64,000 nucleotides of DNA from Isoptericola halalbus (GTDB lineage: Bacteria > Actinomycetota > Actinomycetes > Actinomycetales > Cellulomonadaceae). The notes under the pieces were generated by a model. The model made no database searches and was not told where the DNA came from. It saw only the letters and a list, made by a program, of their open reading frames with translations. The position numbers and the translations under genes were made by a program. Shown here in pieces: positions 61,830 to 64,000 of this stretch (its first letter is position 1; every line of letters begins with the position of its first letter). The stretch lies in the NCBI GenBank assembly GCA_009663185.1, contig VJZX01000013.1:1-64000 (forward strand), given 5' to 3'.

Positions 61830-62369
61830 ATGGCTTCTGTGGTGCTACTGGTGAACCATCGAGCGGAGTGGGCCGACGCGTTCCGCACTGAGGCGGCGCG
61901 TATCGGTGCGTGCCTGGGTCCGAAGGCGGTGGAGGTCGACCACATCGGCAGCACTGCGGTCCCGGGACTCGTCGCGAAGCCGGTGATCGACCTCGCGGTG
62001 CGGGCGGCGGCGGGCGTCGACCCGTTCTCCCTGGGACCGGAGCTCGCCACGATCGGGTACGCGCAGCACTGGGGTGGCCCGACGAACCACGGTGTCTACG
62101 TGCGGTCCGCCGACGGGGAGAGGACGCACATCCTGCACGCGTTCGCGGAGGACGAGTGGGAACATTGTCACCAGCGACTGTTCCGCGACAGGTTGCTGCG
62201 GGACTCCCAGGCTCGTCGACGGTATGCCGAGCTGAAGCAGTCGCTCGCGAACCGGCATGTGGGCGGGCGGGACTACACCGCGGCCAAGCGCGGGCTCGTC
62301 GAGCAGCTGGTGAACGACGAGCGTGCCCGCCGGGGGCTGCCGTGGGTGGCCGTCTGGGACAAGGAGTGA
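61830..62369 (+). CDS. GrpB-family (nucleotidyltransferase-like) protein
   Basis: 179 residues from ATG 61830. 'VEVDHIGSTAVPGLVAKPVI' with DLAV is the GrpB/UPF0157 signature (nucleotidyltransferase-like GS..D.D fold), followed by HILHAFAEDEWEHCHQRLFR. The family adds nucleotides to unknown acceptors. Its stop is 25 bp from the regulator's start. Confidence 0.9.
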   Translation: MASVVLLVNHRAEWADAFRTEAARIGACLGPKAVEVDHIGSTAVPGLVAKPVIDLAVRAAAGVDPFSLGPELATIGYAQHWGGPTNHGVYVRSADGERTHILHAFAEDEWEHCHQRLFRDRLLRDSQARRRYAELKQSLANRHVGGRDYTAAKRGLVEQLVNDERARRGLPWVAVWDKE

Positions 62370-62394
62370 GCACGCCAGCAGCCAGCAGGACCTC

Positions 62395-63135
62395 ATGGCA
62401 CAGAAACGGCCCGGGATGACCACTGCCGAGACCCCCTCCGGGATGCTCACGCGCACGCGCGGGCCGCTCGCGGACGACATCGTGCGGCACGTCGAGCGGC
62501 GCATCGCGTCCGGCGGACTGAGCGCCGGGGCGAAGCTCCCGCCCGAGCGAGAGCTGGCCGCCGAGCTCGGCGTCTCGCGCTCGGCGCTGCGCGAAGCCCT
62601 CATGCGGCTGCAGGCGGCCGGGCTGGTCGAGCGGAGACAGGGCAGCGGCACGCGGATCGCCGAGTCCGCCCGGGTCGCCGAGACGATCGGCCGACAGCTC
62701 GGAGCCGCCGGCGCGAGCGCCGCGCACGCCGCCGAGCTGCGCGACCTCGTCGAGCCTCAGGTGGCCGGGCTGGCCGCCACACGCGTCGGGCCCGACGAGC
62801 TCGCCGCGCTGCACACGATCCTGCGGGGCTCCGCGGGCGAGACCGATCCCGACCGTTCGCTGCAGCTCGACCTTGACTTCCACCTCGCCGTGGCGCGCGC
62901 GGCCCGCAACCCCCTGCTCGAGTCGCTGTGCGACTTCACCGCGACCCAGACGCTGTCCGCCCGCGTGCACTCGCACCTGGACGAGGCCGGTCGGCGCCTC
63001 TCGCACCACGGCCACGCGCGCGTGCTGGCCGCGCTCGAGGACGGTGATGCTGTCGCCGCCCGCGTGGCCATGGCCGGCCACCTGCGCGAGATCCACGAGC
63101 TCATCGCCGCCCGCGCGGCCGAATCCCGCGGCTGA
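62395..63135 (+). CDS. FadR-type GntR regulator (FCD domain)
   Basis: 246 residues from ATG 62395 (AGGAC upstream). Winged helix with LPPERELAAELGVSRSALRE (about 44-63) and FCD ligand domain with LRDLVEPQVAGLAATRVGP, 'LDLDFHLAVARAARNPLLES' (metal-binding Asp/His) and HHGHARVLAALEDGDAVAAR. Likely controls the divergent amidase/symporter promoters through the TGGTNNNACCA sites, sensing an organic acid (inference from motif and location). Confidence 0.9.
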   Translation: MAQKRPGMTTAETPSGMLTRTRGPLADDIVRHVERRIASGGLSAGAKLPPERELAAELGVSRSALREALMRLQAAGLVERRQGSGTRIAESARVAETIGRQLGAAGASAAHAAELRDLVEPQVAGLAATRVGPDELAALHTILRGSAGETDPDRSLQLDLDFHLAVARAARNPLLESLCDFTATQTLSARVHSHLDEAGRRLSHHGHARVLAALEDGDAVAARVAMAGHLREIHELIAARAAESRG

Positions 63136-63219
63136 CACCCCTGTCGAGCCGCAACCCCGGCGATGCCGCGCCGACGATCGCTCCCGAGGCGCCGACGACG
63201 ACCGACCTACACTGACGGC

Positions 63220-64000
63220 ATGACCGCGCCATCGCCGTCGGGCACCCTGATCCCCACGCCGTACGAGGACCTCCTGCGGGACGTCCTCGAGACCGGGACG
63301 CACAAGTCCGACCGGACGGGGACGGGCACGCGCAGCGTGTTCGGGCGGCAGCTCCGTTACGACCTGTCGGCCGGGTTCCCGCTGATCACGACCAAGCGCG
63401 TGCACCTGAAGTCGGTGGCGTACGAGCTGCTGTGGTTCCTGCGCGGGGAATCCAACGTGCGCTGGCTGCACGAGAACGGCGTGACCATCTGGGACGAGTG
63501 GGCCTCGCCCGACGGCGAGCTCGGCCCGGTCTACGGCGTGCAGTGGCGCTCGTGGCCGACGCCGGACGGCCAGCACGTCGACCAGATCCAAGGCGTGATC
63601 GACCAGATCCGCGTCAGCCCGGACTCTCGTCGGCTGATCGTGAGCGCGTGGAACGTCGCCGAGCTCGCCGACATGGCGCTGCCGCCGTGCCACCTGCTGT
63701 TCCAGTTCTACGTGGCCGACGGGAAGCTGAGCTGCCAGCTCTACCAGCGGTCGGCGGACCTGTTCCTCGGGGTGCCGTTCAACATCGCCTCGTACTCGCT
63801 GCTCACGCACATGGTCGCGGCCCAGACGGGGCTCGACGTCGGTGAGTTCGTGTGGACGGGCGGCGACTGCCACGTCTACGACAATCACGTGTCGCAGGTA
63901 CGCGAGCAGCTCGCGCGCCAGCCGTACCCGTACCCGAAGCTGCGCCTCGCGCCGCGCGACTCGATCTTCGACTACACGTACGAGGACATCGAGGTGCTCG
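63220..64000 (+). CDS. thyA: Thymidylate synthase, 3' end cut by the window
   Basis: 260 codons visible from ATG 63220. '[20 protein letters not shown]', [51 protein letters not shown], and catalytic Cys157 in [12 protein letters not shown] with '[20 protein letters not shown]'. It methylates dUMP to dTMP using methylenetetrahydrofolate. The conserved last portion lies past base 64000. Confidence 0.97.
   Translation, partial: MTAPSPSGTLIPTPYEDLLRDVLETGTHKSDRTGTGTRSVFGRQLRYDLSAGFPLITTKRVHLKSVAYELLWFLRGESNVRWLHENGVTIWDEWASPDGELGPVYGVQWRSWPTPDGQHVDQIQGVIDQIRVSPDSRRLIVSAWNVAELADMALPPCHLLFQFYVADGKLSCQLYQRSADLFLGVPFNIASYSLLTHMVAAQTGLDVGEFVWTGGDCHVYDNHVSQVREQLARQPYPYPKLRLAPRDSIFDYTYEDIEVL

Noticed and set aside
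61576-63888. A 770-residue minus-strand frame opposite GrpB, FadR and thyA
   Set aside because: Covers three well-supported genes on the other strand and shows no domain.

Overview
The window is chromosomal DNA from a high-GC Gram-positive bacterium. GC-rich codons, GTG starts with GGAGG-type ribosome sites, an XPB helicase paired with a helicase-associated protein, DUF3027, DUF2530, an IdeR-type DtxR regulator and actinobacterial ydaO riboswitches upstream of NlpC/P60 genes all point to Actinomycetota, probably the Cellulomonas/Cellulosimicrobium/Isoptericola group. The genus is inference; no rRNA or tRNA gene was seen.

Layout: (1) 1-13170, core genes: a truncated TPM-domain protein, a small unknown protein, an F420-dependent oxidoreductase, XPB and its helicase-associated partner, a decayed epimerase/TetR pair, then a three-gene run of cold-shock protein, DUF3027 and a large sacsin-like ATPase. 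(2) 13171-30644, an exopolysaccharide locus: two initiating sugar transferases, tyrosine phosphatase, DUF4012 protein, small LPQTG wall protein, Wzy-like polymerase, two glycosyltransferases, acyltransferase, Wzx-like flippase, UDP-sugar dehydrogenase, Wzc-like kinase and a CAP-domain lipoprotein. The middle (about 21.7-28.5 kb) is clearly lower in GC. (3) 30650-38277, mixed genes: Fic enzyme, MarR plus MFS exporter, an IS481 remnant, a blasticidin-deaminase/ASCH fusion, an MHYT protein, SerC and a DtxR-family regulator. (4) 38278-44526, a copper-efflux cassette (CsoR-type operators, leader peptide, secreted His-rich protein, CopA ATPase, His-rich metal protein) lying between two parallel units, each made of a promoter, a c-di-AMP riboswitch and an NlpC/P60 hydrolase gene. 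(5) 44732-54864, universal stress protein, endonuclease-like DUF559 protein, DrrAB-type ABC exporter, GntR plus membrane protein, serine hydrolase, MocR-like aminotransferase, SRPBCC, EcsC-like and OsmC proteins. (6) 54947-63135, a four-gene tightly overlapping nitrogen-catabolism operon (formamidase-like, AtzH-amidase fusion, PucG-like aminotransferase, allantoate-amidohydrolase-like) divergent from a dicarboxylate/amino-acid symporter, with two FadR-type operators in the shared promoter region and a FadR-family regulator downstream; thymidylate synthase is cut by the window end.

The most unusual signal is a family of about 56-64 bp near-perfect palindromes sharing the core GAGCGGACTTTTGGCCCACT. 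Three copies sit at gene ends, but two are inserted in the same reading phase inside the sacsin-like ATPase gene, each adding a 22-residue peptide. This resembles the protein-coding palindromic elements known from Rickettsia. Other palindromes (6958-7006, inside a gene, and 53456-53517) may be different families.
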